This document shows, in pieces, positions 7,891 through 17,825 of a DNA stretch of 64,000 bases. The notes below the pieces were generated by a model. That model ran no database searches, was not told the origin of the DNA, and was given only the letters and a program-made list of their open reading frames with translations. Origin of the DNA: Flavobacterium sp. KMS (GTDB taxonomy: Bacteria > Bacteroidota > Bacteroidia > Flavobacteriales > Flavobacteriaceae); contig NZ_JSYP01000001.1 of NCBI RefSeq assembly GCF_000813005.1, forward strand, positions 62,001 through 126,000, given 5' to 3'. Position 1 is the stretch's first letter. Every line of letters begins with the position of its first letter. The position numbers and the translations under genes are program-made.

Positions 7891-9276
7891 TTATTCCTCG
7901 ATACAAAATTGAAAAGTTCCATTATTAAGTATTAATTTATATGTAATGTTATTTTGCTTCCATATTCTTCCATTCCATTTCCCATTAATAAATTCTTCTT
8001 CTTTTACTCTTCCTATTTTTTCAATATCAGTACCAAAAAGCTCTGTAATATCATCAACTAATTTAATTACTTGTTTAGCATATGTAATATAATTATAAGA
8101 CTTATTTTGACTTAACAAAAGACTTATATAACTATTATCATTTGGTATATATACGAGAATTTTATTGAAAAAATCAAATAAATAATATGGTAAATAGTAT
8201 GTCCTTAATTTACCACCTTCTTCTTCACTCTGATAAAATTGCTGATTTTTTAACACATCATATGCTATAGGTAAATTTAGACGAACATCTTCGATATTTA
8301 AATATCTATTATAATAATCAACGAATTCATCAGGTTTAAGTACAATAGTATTTATTGAAAGTTTTTCATATACCTTTTTTGTCTTATTATATGATTTCTT
8401 ATCATTTAAAATATAAAAACTACAAGTAGATGCAAATGATGCGTGAAATGCATCTTCTGTGGTATTCTTAAAAGTTTCTTTGCGCCCCTTCTTTACATTA
8501 ACATTATCCTCTTGGTATCCAAACATATCTAATAAAATATATTCATTAGAAACCTTGTTAAACCATTCAGGAGCATTTTTAGAATTATCAATATATCCGT
8601 CAATTGCAAAACCTTTGTTTTTTTGCTCTTTTTCTATTAATTTATATGGTTCTTCTAAATTGAAAATCTTATCTCTATTAATACCGAATCCATCTTGGAC
8701 AATTTCTCGTAAATGCTTATAATCATCGTTTTCATTAAGAGCAATATTCATTTTACTAAAGCTTTGAAAAAAACCTTCCATTGTTGGATTCTCTTTTAAC
8801 CCAGGAAACAATTTATCCATTTGTTCGGCAGTTTCTGGGTTTTCAAGCGCTTGAATAAATTCCTCTCCTAACGAAATAGATTTTAAAGAATTAATATACA
8901 TTTCTCCTATCTCCTTTGTTGATTCATCTTGAGAGAACATTTCACTTAAACCATCGAGGCTTATATCTTTAAAGGTGTCTTTTAATTCAACTCGTTGGCT
9001 GAATAAATCAAAAGGTGGTGTAAAATCTAAAATTATTTCTTTTCCATTGTTGGAGATACAATGGTCTTTAGTTAATTTGCTTAAATACTCTAAATCTAAT
9101 TGTATTAATTCCTTTTGTTTTTCAGTTTCGTTAAAACTTGAAAAAATATCTCCAATGTGTGAAGTTGAATATGGTATTAGAAATTTTGGATTGTCAAATA
9201 TTATATCATTCAATTCAGTATGATTACCGTTTTTCATTTGTGATATTACATTCCAATCAAGATAAACTTTAATCAT
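7891..9276 (-). CDS. PIN-like domain protein with large insertion (putative RNase)
   Basis: The 461-aa protein begins with MIKVYLDWNVIS, the first strand and catalytic Asp (D7) of PIN-domain ribonucleases, and SHIGDIF near residue 40 fits the next helix. The second half of the fold appears far downstream: EDAFHAS (E274/D275) and YILNDKKS (D292), followed by a strand LSINTIVLKPDEF, the usual ending of PIN domains. About 200 residues of helical sequence are therefore inserted inside the domain, and ~140 more follow it. Acidic residues for a metal site are present. It lies 59 bases after the nuclease-like gene on the same strand, the third gene of a probable operon. Inferred role: RNA cleavage as an effector. 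No adjacent antitoxin is obvious. Confidence 0.7.
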   Translation of the reverse strand: MIKVYLDWNVISQMKNGNHTELNDIIFDNPKFLIPYSTSHIGDIFSSFNETEKQKELIQLDLEYLSKLTKDHCISNNGKEIILDFTPPFDLFSQRVELKDTFKDISLDGLSEMFSQDESTKEIGEMYINSLKSISLGEEFIQALENPETAEQMDKLFPGLKENPTMEGFFQSFSKMNIALNENDDYKHLREIVQDGFGINRDKIFNLEEPYKLIEKEQKNKGFAIDGYIDNSKNAPEWFNKVSNEYILLDMFGYQEDNVNVKKGRKETFKNTTEDAFHASFASTCSFYILNDKKSYNKTKKVYEKLSINTIVLKPDEFVDYYNRYLNIEDVRLNLPIAYDVLKNQQFYQSEEEGGKLRTYYLPYYLFDFFNKILVYIPNDNSYISLLLSQNKSYNYITYAKQVIKLVDDITELFGTDIEKIGRVKEEEFINGKWNGRIWKQNNITYKLILNNGTFQFCIEE

Positions 9277-9335
9277 AGTTTTATTTAAACTTTAGTTGAA
9301 TAAATTTTTATACCCAGAATATATTAGTGCTTTTA

Positions 9336-10376
9336 TTAAATTTCACTACCACCTGTTATCGAATGAAATATAAATTTTTTGTTCATAATCCCATCAAATT
9401 CACCTTTTTCATTCACCCATATTTGCTTGACATTCTCAAAAATTGTTGTATCAAGTTTTATTTTTGCATTTGGATTATGGTAAATAGTTAAACTTTCTGC
9501 CCAATTTTCAGTCACTTCGCCTTTCTTAACTTGATAAGTAAAATCTTTGGCTTTCGTATTTGGTTTAGAATCATCATATTCATATCCAGAACGAATAATT
9601 ATTAAATTTCTATTAGACAGATTATGTTCAAATCCCATTCTATTAAATTTGTGTAGGTCACAGTTATTTGAAAAAATTACTGCGCTAACATTCTCTGTAT
9701 CTGGTTGCGAAAAAAAATTAGAAGGAATAATTTTCCCTTCATGAATATGCTCCTCTACTACTACATTTTTGGCATTTAATAATAACCCATCTATCTCATC
9801 AGAAGTTATTTTTACACCGTACAAATATTCCATAATTTTAGCGTCAGGAATGAATTTTGATATGTAATTATGTGATGGAGTTACAGCAAATACCAATGGC
9901 TTGTCTTTAACCCAATCTAGTTCCCAATATCTTTTATTCAGTTTTGAATATAACACACTACCCATTCTTATTGAATAATAATCTATCAACTCCTTTTGAA
10001 TTTTTAAATCCTTCTTTTCAACTGCTTCTCTAATAAATTCTCGTGAGTATCTCTCTACTTCCTTTTCCGAAGATAAACTTGCCTCAATAAAAAAATCATA
10101 TCCATTTTTTTGTACATGAAAATCAGGTCTATTCACATCATCAATTTGTTCAAAATTATTTTCATGTAGAAATATAAATAAATATATTTCCCACAACCTT
10201 GCATCAAATCCAGTACTTTGAAAATCTTTTATGAAATTTCCATCTTTATCCTCAAAAAGATTGCAAATATTTTCAATAATGTTTTTTGCAGGCTCAAAGA
10301 AACCAGTTTCTGTTAATAATTTAAATCTTTCATGAAGTTTTTCTTCTGAAACTAACAAATCATAAATGTTTTTCAT
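9336..10376 (-). CDS. putative PD-(D/E)xK-like nuclease fold protein
   Basis: In this 346-aa protein, residues 56-100 read FDARLWEIYLFIFLHE, then RPDFHV and, after 11 residues, FFIEAS. The spacing of E63, D85 and E98-A-S100 resembles the restriction-endonuclease-like core (E, PD, ExK), with serine in place of the usual lysine. A basic helix follows (residues ~105-135). The C-terminal half contains alternating strands, for example KNVVVEEHIH and VSAVIFSNNCDL, and no recognised domain. It starts 25 bases after the stop of the membrane coiled-coil gene and precedes the PIN-like gene, so the three probably act together. The nuclease call is an inference from one motif region; an inactive or DNA-binding version is possible. 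Confidence 0.55.
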   Translation of the reverse strand: MKNIYDLLVSEEKLHERFKLLTETGFFEPAKNIIENICNLFEDKDGNFIKDFQSTGFDARLWEIYLFIFLHENNFEQIDDVNRPDFHVQKNGYDFFIEASLSSEKEVERYSREFIREAVEKKDLKIQKELIDYYSIRMGSVLYSKLNKRYWELDWVKDKPLVFAVTPSHNYISKFIPDAKIMEYLYGVKITSDEIDGLLLNAKNVVVEEHIHEGKIIPSNFFSQPDTENVSAVIFSNNCDLHKFNRMGFEHNLSNRNLIIIRSGYEYDDSKPNTKAKDFTYQVKKGEVTENWAESLTIYHNPNAKIKLDTTIFENVKQIWVNEKGEFDGIMNKKFIFHSITGGSEI

Positions 10377-10401
10377 TTTTAAAATTTTATTAGAATTGTT
10401 T

Positions 10402-11001
10402 TTATTTTACACCAATTAATTCACGAAATTCAGTTGCTAATTCTAATCTTAAATTTTTAATTTCATTTTTTGTTCTTTTTTCAGCAATTTTCCATAAATC
10501 TAAAGAACTTTTGTTTCCAGGAAAAACCACGTTATTATCTTCAGATTCATATCTTGCTTGATTTTTGGCTTGTAACATTTGTTCAATTACTTCACTGTAA
10601 TTATCTAAAGCTAAAGAAAGTTTATCACATAGATTCTCTGGAAAATATATTCGACTTCTTTCTAATCTTTCACAAGTATCCGTATATTTTTTAATTGCAT
10701 CTTCATCTCTCTTTTTGTCAATTGTCCATCCAGATCCCTGAAATATTGTAGTCAAATGTTCTAGTTTTGTTTCTAATTCATAAAAATCTTGATAAATTAT
10801 CTCTATAATTTTTGCTCTTTCTTCATGTAGTTTTGAAAACTTAATTTGATGTTCATTTTTTGATATTTCAAGTTGATTTTTATAGTTTTCTAATAAAAGC
10901 TCAGAGCTCTTTGAAAGAATAAACTTTCCTAAATAAATAATTACAGCTCCAATTGTACAGCCTCCAATAGCAAGAGCAAATATTTCTTTTAATAATTCCA
11001 T
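10402..11001 (-). CDS. membrane-anchored coiled-coil protein
   Basis: The 199-aa product has one N-terminal transmembrane helix (residues ~8-29, IFALAIGGCTIGAVIIYLGKF) followed by a long charged helix with coiled-coil character (residues ~35-90, with ENYKNQLEISKNEHQIKFSKLHEERAK-type heptads split across the region) and a helical C-terminus. Small proteins of this architecture are frequent in bacterial defence islands, where they may sense or localise a partner, but this one has no named family that I know. It is the first gene of the minus-strand three-gene cluster and lies directly inside the right boundary of the island, about 100 bases from the icmF terminator. Confidence 0.65.
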   Translation of the reverse strand: MELLKEIFALAIGGCTIGAVIIYLGKFILSKSSELLLENYKNQLEISKNEHQIKFSKLHEERAKIIEIIYQDFYELETKLEHLTTIFQGSGWTIDKKRDEDAIKKYTDTCERLERSRIYFPENLCDKLSLALDNYSEVIEQMLQAKNQARYESEDNNVVFPGNKSSLDLWKIAEKRTKNEIKNLRLELATEFRELIGVK

Positions 11002-11107
11002 AAGCTATTTTTTATAATACTAAGATATTTTTTCTATCAACGAATATATAGAAAGATTTCTCTACAAAATTGAGAAATCCCGTAAAGCAGTAAAATTAAT
11101 TTCACAT

Positions 11108-11137
11108 AACAAAAAAACCTCTCATTTCTGAGAGGTT
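11108..11137 (-). terminator. icmF terminator (island-borne copy)
   Basis: ACCTCTCA and TGAGAGGT pair around a four-base loop, with A- and T-runs on either side. It is nearly the same as the hairpin at 5522-5552, with one compensatory base-pair change. It ends transcription of icmF before the island genes. Confidence 0.8.
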
Positions 11138-11162
11138 TTTGAATTATTTAAAGATGAGAATA

Positions 11163-11190
11163 TTACATATTTCTTCTATACTGTCCTCCT
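11163..11190 (-). repeat. right 28-bp direct repeat of the island, inside icmF
   Basis: These bases encode the C-terminal GGQYRRNM and stop of icmF and are identical to 5577-5604. Sequence to the right is icmF; sequence to the left is the island. Confidence 0.85.
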
Positions 11191-14100
11191 ACCTCAAACA
11201 ATGCTGAAGTAATTTGACCAAGCGAACATACTTTGGTAGCTTCCATTAAATGAGCGAATAAGTTTTCGTTTTTAATAGCTGCTTCTTGCAAAGTATTAAG
11301 ATGGTCTTTTACCGATTCTTTATGATACTCATGTAAGTTGTTCAACATATCTATCTGATATTGTTTTTCTTCTTCCGTTGCACGAATAACCTCTGCAGGG
11401 ATAACTGTTGGAGATCCTTTTGAACTCAGGAAAGTATTTACACCCACAATTGGGAAATCTCCGTTATGTTTTAAGGTTTCGTAATACAAACTCTCTTCCT
11501 GAATTTTAGAACGTTGGTACATCGTTTCCATTGCACCAAGAACTCCGCCACGTTCTGTAATACGGTCGAACTCTTGTAAAACAGCCGCTTCTACCAAGTC
11601 GGTTAATTCTTCGATTATAAACGATCCTTGTATTGGGTTTTCGTTTTTGGCTAAACCTAGTTCTTTATTAATAATCAATTGTATTGCCATAGCACGACGA
11701 ACAGATTCTTCGGTAGGCGTTGTAATTGCTTCATCATACGCATTGGTATGCAATGAATTACAGTTATCATAAATAGCATATAATGCTTGCAATGTAGTAC
11801 GAATGTCATTAAAATCAATCTCTTGTGCGTGTAATGAACGTCCTGAAGTCTGAATATGATATTTAAGCATTTGTGCTCTTTCGTTAGCACCATATTTAAT
11901 CTTCATGGCTTTTGCCCAAATTTTACGTGCTACACGACCAATAACTGCGTATTCTGGATCTACTCCATTCGAGAAAAAGAACGATAAGTTTGGTCCGAAA
12001 TCGTTGATATTCATTCCGCGGCTCAAATAGTATTCTACATAAGTAAAACCATTAGAAAGCGTAAATGCCAATTGCGTAATTGGGTTTGCCCCTGCCTCGG
12101 CAATATGATATCCTGAAATAGAAACCGAATAAAAATTACGTACGTTTTGCGTAATAAAATATTCCTGAACATCTCCCATTAATCGTAAAGCAAACTCGGT
12201 AGAGAAAATACAAGTGTTTTGCGCCTGATCTTCTTTAAGAATATCAGCTTGAACTGTTCCACGTACTTGCGAAAGTGTTTTGGCTTTTATATCATTATAA
12301 ATATCAATAGGTAAAACCTCATCACCTGTAACTCCCAGAAGCATTAATCCTAAACCATTATTTCCCGCTGGCAAATCGCCTTGGTATTTAGGTCTTGTAA
12401 CTCCTTTTTGTTTATATAGTTTAATGATTTTTTGTTCTACCTCTTTTTCTAAATCATTGGCTTTAATGTAATACTCACATTGCTGATCTATTGCTGCATT
12501 CATAAAGAAACCTAACAACATTGGTGCTGGTCCGTTAATAGTCATACTCACAGATGTTAAAGCATGAACTAAATCAAAACCTGAATATAGTTTTTTGGCA
12601 TCATCCAGACAACAAATAGAAACTCCAGCATTTCCGATTTTACCATAAATATCTGGTCTTACATCGGGATCATTACCATATAATGTTACACTATCAAAAG
12701 CTGTCGAAAGACGTTTTGCAGGCAATCCTGCACTCACATAATGAAAACGTTTATTGGTTCTTTCTGGTCCACCTTCTCCAGCAAACATACGAGATGGATC
12801 TTCGCCCTCACGTTTAAAAGGATATAATCCTGATGCAAACGGAAATTCTCCAGGAACGTTTTCTTGCAAACACCAACGCAAGATATCTCCCCAGGCTTCA
12901 TATTTAGGCAAAGCTATTTTTGGGATTTGTTGGTGCGATAAACTTTCGGTATGTGTTGCTATTTTTATTTCCTTATCACGAACTTTAAAGCTGTAAACAG
13001 GATTTTTGTATTTATTTACTTTTTCATCCCAAGTTAGGATCATCTCCCAATTATAAGGATCTAAATCCATTTTTACCTTATCAAATTGATTTAGTAAAAG
13101 ATTCAGGAAAACACGATTTTCATCAGCTTCATTTATAAAAGTACTATCATCTATTCCTGCTTTGGTAATCACAGGAACTTTCCCCGTAACACTTTCGATA
13201 GTTTTAAAAATACCGTATAGCTTTTGTGCCACTTGTTGTTGCGACAAAGCTGTATCATCATACTTACGATTGTTCTCGGCAATTTCAGATAAATATCTCG
13301 TTCTGTGAGGTGGAATTACAAAAATTTTCTCGCTCATTTCACGAGTAATTTCGAAAGTCGATTTTAAATCTGATTCCGTTTTTTCGACAATTTTGTCCAT
13401 GATAGATTTATACAACGTATTCATCCCTGGATCATTAAACTGCGAAGCAATTGTTCCAAAAACAGGCATATCATCAGGATTTTTATCCCAAAGATTATGA
13501 TTGCGTTGGTATTGTTTTTTCACATCACGTATGGCGTCTAGTGCACCACGTTTATCGAATTTGTTTAATGCTACTAAATCGGCAAAATCAAGCATGTCGA
13601 TTTTTTCTAATTGTGTTGCAGCTCCAAATTCTGGTGTCATTACATATAAGGAAACATCTGAATGATCCATAATCTCTGTATCTGACTGACCAATTCCTGA
13701 AGTTTCTAAAATGATAATGTCATATTTAGCCGCTTTAAGAACCTGAATCGCTTCGGCAACATATTTAGATAAAGCTAGATTTGATTGACGAGTTGCCAAC
13801 GAACGCATATAAACTCTGGAGTTATTAATAGCATTCATTCGGATTCTGTCTCCTAAAAGTGCTCCACCAGTTTTACGTTTTGATGGATCTACAGATACGA
13901 TTCCGATAGTTTTTGTTGGAAAATCGATTAAAAAACGACGTACCAATTCGTCTACCAATGATGATTTTCCTGCTCCACCTGTTCCTGTAATTCCCAGAAC
14001 TGGAATTTTAGAAGTTGCATTGTTTTGATGTATTTTATCAAAAACAGGTTTTGCAATTTCAGGGAAATTCTCGGCTGCAGAAATCAAACGTGCAATTGCT

Positions 14101-14591
14101 GTTGGATTTTTATCTTCTATATGATTTATTTCATCAGTAAGTTTATCTCCAATAGGATAATCAGAACGTTCTACCAAATCATTAATCATTCCTTGTAATC
14201 CCAAAGAACGCCCATCATCTGGAGAATAAATTCTTGTGATTCCGTATTCGTGTAATTCGGCAATCTCGCTTGGCAAGATTACACCACCACCACCACCAAA
14301 AATCTTGATATGTCCAGCTCCTTTTTCATGAAGCAAGTCATACATATATTTAAAATATTCGTTGTGACCACCTTGATAAGAAGTTAACGCAATAGAATTT
14401 GCATCTTCCTGAATAGCTGTATTTACAACTTCTTCGACACTACGGTCGTGACCTAAATGAATTACCTCAACTCCAGTGGATTGAATAATACGACGCATTA
14501 TATTAATTGCCGCATCATGTCCATCAAAAAGTGATGCTGCGGTAACAATTCTTACTTTATTTTTAGGAATATAAGGTATTTGTGGTTCCAT
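11163..14591 (-). CDS. icmF: fused isobutyryl-CoA mutase IcmF (B12-binding, G-protein chaperone and mutase domains)
   Basis: This 1142-aa protein has the IcmF layout: a cobalamin-binding domain (residues ~13-140, with FDGHDAAIN providing H25 as the likely lower ligand), a MeaI/ArgK-type GTPase domain (P-loop [12 protein letters not shown] at 200-211, NKFD near 341) and a C-terminal TIM-barrel mutase with substrate-binding region. It interconverts isobutyryl- and n-butyryl-CoA using adenosylcobalamin, with the G-domain gating cofactor loading; some members act on related branched acyl-CoAs. The sequence [18 protein letters not shown] is characteristic of IcmF rather than methylmalonyl-CoA mutase. 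It is a single gene. Its last codons (GGQYRRNM) are duplicated at 5577-5604, marking an insertion at its 3' end that leaves the protein intact. Confidence 0.95.
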   Translation of the reverse strand: MEPQIPYIPKNKVRIVTAASLFDGHDAAINIMRRIIQSTGVEVIHLGHDRSVEEVVNTAIQEDANSIALTSYQGGHNEYFKYMYDLLHEKGAGHIKIFGGGGGVILPSEIAELHEYGITRIYSPDDGRSLGLQGMINDLVERSDYPIGDKLTDEINHIEDKNPTAIARLISAAENFPEIAKPVFDKIHQNNATSKIPVLGITGTGGAGKSSLVDELVRRFLIDFPTKTIGIVSVDPSKRKTGGALLGDRIRMNAINNSRVYMRSLATRQSNLALSKYVAEAIQVLKAAKYDIIILETSGIGQSDTEIMDHSDVSLYVMTPEFGAATQLEKIDMLDFADLVALNKFDKRGALDAIRDVKKQYQRNHNLWDKNPDDMPVFGTIASQFNDPGMNTLYKSIMDKIVEKTESDLKSTFEITREMSEKIFVIPPHRTRYLSEIAENNRKYDDTALSQQQVAQKLYGIFKTIESVTGKVPVITKAGIDDSTFINEADENRVFLNLLLNQFDKVKMDLDPYNWEMILTWDEKVNKYKNPVYSFKVRDKEIKIATHTESLSHQQIPKIALPKYEAWGDILRWCLQENVPGEFPFASGLYPFKREGEDPSRMFAGEGGPERTNKRFHYVSAGLPAKRLSTAFDSVTLYGNDPDVRPDIYGKIGNAGVSICCLDDAKKLYSGFDLVHALTSVSMTINGPAPMLLGFFMNAAIDQQCEYYIKANDLEKEVEQKIIKLYKQKGVTRPKYQGDLPAGNNGLGLMLLGVTGDEVLPIDIYNDIKAKTLSQVRGTVQADILKEDQAQNTCIFSTEFALRLMGDVQEYFITQNVRNFYSVSISGYHIAEAGANPITQLAFTLSNGFTYVEYYLSRGMNINDFGPNLSFFFSNGVDPEYAVIGRVARKIWAKAMKIKYGANERAQMLKYHIQTSGRSLHAQEIDFNDIRTTLQALYAIYDNCNSLHTNAYDEAITTPTEESVRRAMAIQLIINKELGLAKNENPIQGSFIIEELTDLVEAAVLQEFDRITERGGVLGAMETMYQRSKIQEESLYYETLKHNGDFPIVGVNTFLSSKGSPTVIPAEVIRATEEEKQYQIDMLNNLHEYHKESVKDHLNTLQEAAIKNENLFAHLMEATKVCSLGQITSALFEVGGQYRRNM

Positions 14592-14828
14592 TTTGAGAAT
14601 ATGATAATTTTAGGAGAGCAATTTACAAAAAAATTTAATGATTCTTGAATCTAGTTTTAAACCTTATCAAAAAAAATACTCTTTTTAAAGCAGGCTCAAG
14701 TTATATACGGAAAAAAAAACTTATTCTGTTCATTTTTTCTTACTCAAAAGCATTAAAACATACGTTTTTTCTTATATATTTGATTTTACTTAAACCTAAA
14801 TAGACATTTATCCAATTATATAGAGTGT

Positions 14829-15443
14829 ATGAAAAAAATAATAGTATTTATTACAGCAATTAGTATCGGACTTCTTTCTGTCAGATGCATGAAAAACCGA
14901 ACTACGCAAACTGATGATTCCTTATTAAAGTATGATAAAATAGAGGCTTATCAAGGGGGATTTTCTGCTGTAAAACTAAATGGCAAATGGGGTTTTATAA
15001 ACGCAACTGCCAATGAAATTACACCTATAAAATATGACAACATAGCTGCTTTTCACGAAGGCATGGCTTATGTTGAACTAAATAATAAAAGTGGTTTTAT
15101 TGATGCGACAGGAAAAGAAGTTATTCCGTTAATATATGACCCAGCCGATTTTTCTTCAAGTTTTTTCTCTGAGGGCTTAGCATTAGTATCCAAAAATGAA
15201 AAATATGGATATGTAAACAAAAATGGCAAAATTATAATTCCGATTATCTATAAACTGGCAAATGCTTTTGAAGATGGCTTAGCCAGAGTTGTACTCAATG
15301 GTAAATGGGGAATGATAAATAAAAACGGAGAAACAATCGTTCCTTTTGAATACGATGATATGGCAAGTTTTTTTTCAAAAGATAAAATCATGGTTATGAT
15401 AAATAACAAATGGTTCGTTATCGACAAACCTAAAGTAAAGTAA
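14829..15443 (+). CDS. WG-repeat lipoprotein
   Basis: The 204-aa protein has a signal peptide with lipobox-like LLSVRC and then five tandem ~30-residue WG repeats (GKWGFINA, NKSGFIDA, EKYGYVNK, GKWGMINK, NKWFVIDK), each followed by a ..I.P..YD... strand. Such repeats fold as beta-propeller or solenoid-like units and are common in surface or periplasmic proteins of Bacteroidota. The protein likely sits on the outer or inner membrane facing the periplasm. Its substrate or partner is unknown. It is transcribed alone, 240 bases upstream of icmF's divergent start. Confidence 0.88.
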   Translation: MKKIIVFITAISIGLLSVRCMKNRTTQTDDSLLKYDKIEAYQGGFSAVKLNGKWGFINATANEITPIKYDNIAAFHEGMAYVELNNKSGFIDATGKEVIPLIYDPADFSSSFFSEGLALVSKNEKYGYVNKNGKIIIPIIYKLANAFEDGLARVVLNGKWGMINKNGETIVPFEYDDMASFFSKDKIMVMINNKWFVIDKPKVK

Positions 15444-15911
15444 AGAATATATTCAACTCCTAATCATCATAAACACCTTATTATTAAATAACTATTCTAC
15501 TTATCATATCCATAAACATTTTAAGAATAGAGATATTTTATTAAAACATAAAAGATCAAGTACATTATAATCGAATACTATTATATTCTTTTCAGATTAA
15601 ATTATTTTACGAAATCACATACTTATAATAGTATTCTTACTTATCAATTCTCTATTGCCAAAAACAGCAAAAAACTACCCTAACTTGCTAATTTTAAAAC
15701 TTCTAGTGGCGTAAAACAGCTTTCTTTAAACAGACCTTTGCACTTTGATTTAAGAGTTATATATGACTTTTCTTGAATCGCAAAAAATACTGAATTAGAA
15801 GTAGTTATATTTTAAACAATAAATAAATGCGAATTTTTATGTGATTAAAATTTCTTAGTCACAATACTTTTAAAACAGAATCAAATTTTTATTTAATTAT
15901 TAAAATACCAT
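15444..15911. other. gene-free AT-rich stretch with a 36-bp recurrent motif
   Basis: I see no gene here. At 15674-15709 is a diverged copy of a 36-bp motif with core TTTTAAAACTTnTA that recurs at 16715-16750 and 17826-17861, each upstream of a small-membrane-protein or lipoprotein gene. The remaining sequence is low-complexity AT. Confidence 0.5.
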
Positions 15912-16202
15912 TTGATGCAAAGTAAACAAAAAAGCGTCCAAATTTTAGGCTTCACATCCCTAAGTACTCTTCTTATACTGATAATCATTTTTATTATTGC
16001 TCCAGCAAAAATTGAGGATTTCTGCAAATTTTCTATCGTTGTAATTACTCCTCTCACGCTTTTAGCAGCACTTATATTATCAACAATAGCAGTTTACTAT
16101 AATAAAAGACACATCTTCGGATGGATTTCATTACTATTTATCATCGCAGTTTTTTCGATTACAACTTATTTAATATTAGGGTCAAAGATTCTTTCGCTTT
16201 AA
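15912..16202 (+). CDS. small membrane protein with three transmembrane helices
   Basis: The 96-aa product is very hydrophobic, with three predicted membrane segments (residues ~12-31, 40-62 and 70-92) separated by short polar turns including KRH. No domain is recognised. It is followed 53 bases later by the 118-aa gene on the same strand, so the two may be cotranscribed. Bacteroidota genomes carry many small proteins of this kind, and no function is known. Confidence 0.6.
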   Translation: MMQSKQKSVQILGFTSLSTLLILIIIFIIAPAKIEDFCKFSIVVITPLTLLAALILSTIAVYYNKRHIFGWISLLFIIAVFSITTYLILGSKILSL

Positions 16203-16255
16203 GGATTGCCCTGTCAATTTTCTTTTCTGAAATATAACTTATAAAAAATCTAAAA

Positions 16256-16612
16256 ATGAAAACGAATAACACTGAAGGACTTACTCTTTTTGAAATAAAA
16301 CAACTAATACAACAAGGAGGGAAATTTGTTGCATTTCCTTACACCGTTTCCGCCCTTTTTTTATCTTATAAAAAAGAGTCACCTATTTATTTTGTTCGCC
16401 CTAACGAGAATACGCTCAAGTACTCTTTTAATTATTTTATGCTAAATTTAATTTTCGGTTGGTGGGGACTTCCTTTAGGACCAATTCATACAATTAGCTC
16501 GTTGTATTATCATATAATTGGAGGTAAAGATTGTACCCAAATGATACTAAATGACCTAGAGCAAAACAATCCTGTTTATGCTCCTGATCTTCATTATTTG
16601 CAATTTGCATAA
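16256..16612 (+). CDS. conserved small membrane-associated protein
   Basis: This 118-aa protein begins with a polar segment (EIKQLIQQGGKFVAFPYTVS) and has a hydrophobic hairpin near residues 62-88 (MLNLIFGWWGLPLGPIHTI), then GGKDCT and a polar tail. I recognise the FGWWGxPxGP turn and following GGKD as a conserved pattern in unnamed Bacteroidota proteins, where the hydrophobic stretch probably inserts in the membrane. Neighbour: the three-helix membrane protein 53 bases upstream. Function is unknown. Confidence 0.65.
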   Translation: MKTNNTEGLTLFEIKQLIQQGGKFVAFPYTVSALFLSYKKESPIYFVRPNENTLKYSFNYFMLNLIFGWWGLPLGPIHTISSLYYHIIGGKDCTQMILNDLEQNNPVYAPDLHYLQFA

Positions 16613-16714
16613 AAGTCAAAACAAATAATTCTGTACACAGAACTCATAAAATTAAACTTTAAGAATTTTCCCACAAGCTGGCTTCCAGTCTCTACAATCA
16701 TTTTTCACTTCAAT

Positions 16715-16750
16715 ATTACCTTAACCTAGTAGTTTTAAAACTTATAATAG
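16715..16750 (+). promoter_or_regulatory. second copy of the recurrent 36-bp upstream motif
   Basis: This gap-free copy shares ATTACC.TAA at its start and TTTTAAAACTTATAATAG at its end with 17826-17861, and more loosely with 15674-15709. It lies 166 bases before the lipoprotein start at 16916. Possible regulatory element or repeat; role unproven. Confidence 0.4.
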
Positions 16751-16915
16751 TATTAATCACCATTAATTAAGAGAACCTTTGTTGTTTCGACAAAATTATT
16801 ATTTAATAAGTCAAAAACATTCAGACAAAGATTGTTTTGTTCATTTTTAATTACAAAACATTACTTAATCATCATGTTATTGACACTGTTAACAAAGCCT
16901 AATAGGCAATGCAAA

Positions 16916-17176
16916 ATGAAAAGCTGGCAACTATTAATTCTTAGCATTTTTTTTACTAATTGTAAAGACAATCATCAAGATTTAAAGGATAACACTAATA
17001 GTTCAATCATTGAAGATGAAAAAACTGACTCATTTAAAATTATTCCAGACTCAACTACCGTTTTAAAAAAAGATGCTCAATACCTAGAGTTAGAATTTAT
17101 TCTTTGGGGCTATACCAGGACAAATCATATACCATCTGACAGAAAAATAAAAATTTCTCGCTATACCCAATTGTAA
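16916..17176 (+). CDS. short lipoprotein
   Basis: I chose the ATG at 16916 (MKSWQLLILSIFFTNC), which gives a standard lipoprotein signal with cysteine at residue 16; an upstream in-frame start at 16832 would add 28 residues before it that do not suit a signal. The mature part is ~70 aa, polar, with a short beta-like stretch YLELEFILWGY near the end. It ends abruptly, so it may be a truncated relative of longer lipoproteins. A gene of 188 codons follows after 16 bases on the same strand. Function unknown. Confidence 0.55.
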   Translation: MKSWQLLILSIFFTNCKDNHQDLKDNTNSSIIEDEKTDSFKIIPDSTTVLKKDAQYLELEFILWGYTRTNHIPSDRKIKISRYTQL

Positions 17177-17192
17177 TTATAAAAAAAATACC

Positions 17193-17759
17193 ATGAGAAA
17201 ATTTGATTTAGAATCATTTTACAAACACAAAAAAAACGGCGCTACTTATTGCCGATATATAACTACAGATAGTAATGGTAATGCCTTGGAAATTTATCTC
17301 TTGGAACATACAGATTCTTACCAACAAACAGTGACATACTTAAATACACCTATAAAAAAAAGGCATTTGTATGATAAGAAAACTTTAAATGTAACAAAAG
17401 AAATAGAAAGCTTTTATGATTGTATTATTGGTTTCCGGAGAGAATTTAATGAAAAAGGAGAACTTATAAAGGAGATAAATAACGACAAACCTTTTAAATT
17501 TAGTTGGCAAGATTTGGTAAAGAAAATGAAACAGGAATATGATATAGATCTTATGAATGAAAATGATCAAATCAAGACTAATAATTATGTTTCGTCTGTA
17601 TCTAGAAACTCACAAGTAATGAAGTATTTTATTATTATTCCATGCGAATTTACTCCTCATGGTGTAAGCGAGGAAAGATTTGAGATTGATGCAACAACAG
17701 GAAAAACTATTATCCATATTAAAAACAGAGCAAAATCTTACCCAAAAACAACTCTTTAA
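17193..17759 (+). CDS. protein of unknown function
   Basis: The 188-aa product has no signal peptide or membrane helix. It contains two beta-rich stretches, YCRYITTDSNGNALEIYLLE and the C-terminal FEIDATTGKTIIHIKNR, separated by a charged helical part. The C-terminal pattern resembles PepSY-like or other small cystatin-like folds, but I cannot assign a family. It is the second gene after the short lipoprotein, with 16 bases between, and both look like accessory genes. If its real start lies in a broken upstream lipoprotein, it would be the rest of an exported protein, but there is no frame evidence for that. Confidence 0.55.
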   Translation: MRKFDLESFYKHKKNGATYCRYITTDSNGNALEIYLLEHTDSYQQTVTYLNTPIKKRHLYDKKTLNVTKEIESFYDCIIGFRREFNEKGELIKEINNDKPFKFSWQDLVKKMKQEYDIDLMNENDQIKTNNYVSSVSRNSQVMKYFIIIPCEFTPHGVSEERFEIDATTGKTIIHIKNRAKSYPKTTL

Positions 17760-17825
17760 TTAATCATATTAATAAGCTTTTTTGTTCTATTTCCTAAATA
17801 AACATCATCAATAAAACCTAAAAAC

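Larger units (their letters stand above)
5605..11162. mobile_element. putative integrated island at the 3' end of icmF
   Basis: A 5.56-kb segment carrying six genes lies between exact 28-bp direct repeats (5577-5604 and 11163-11190). Its contents are accessory: an unknown protein, an XRE regulator, a small acidic protein and a three-gene cluster with two nuclease-like products. An 8-bp inverted repeat, CCTGATTA (5602-5609) and TAATCAGG (5627-5634), overlaps the left junction. No recombinase is present, so the element either lost it, uses one in trans, or is a satellite. Inference from the repeats and contents; insertion has not been shown. Confidence 0.65.

Noticed and set aside
5605..11162. 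Integrase or transposase genes inside the island
   Set aside because: I looked for tyrosine or serine recombinase motifs in the six genes and found none.
12754..12996. Open frames opposite icmF and other large genes
   Set aside because: They lie inside well-supported genes on the other strand, with unsuitable composition.
16832..16915. Upstream start for the lipoprotein at 16916
   Set aside because: The added 28 residues precede the lipoprotein signal and are not signal-like.
16916..17759. One frameshifted gene formed by the short lipoprotein and the following 188-codon gene
   Set aside because: There is an intervening stop and a separate ATG with a 16-base gap, and no clear homology across the break; possible but unsupported.
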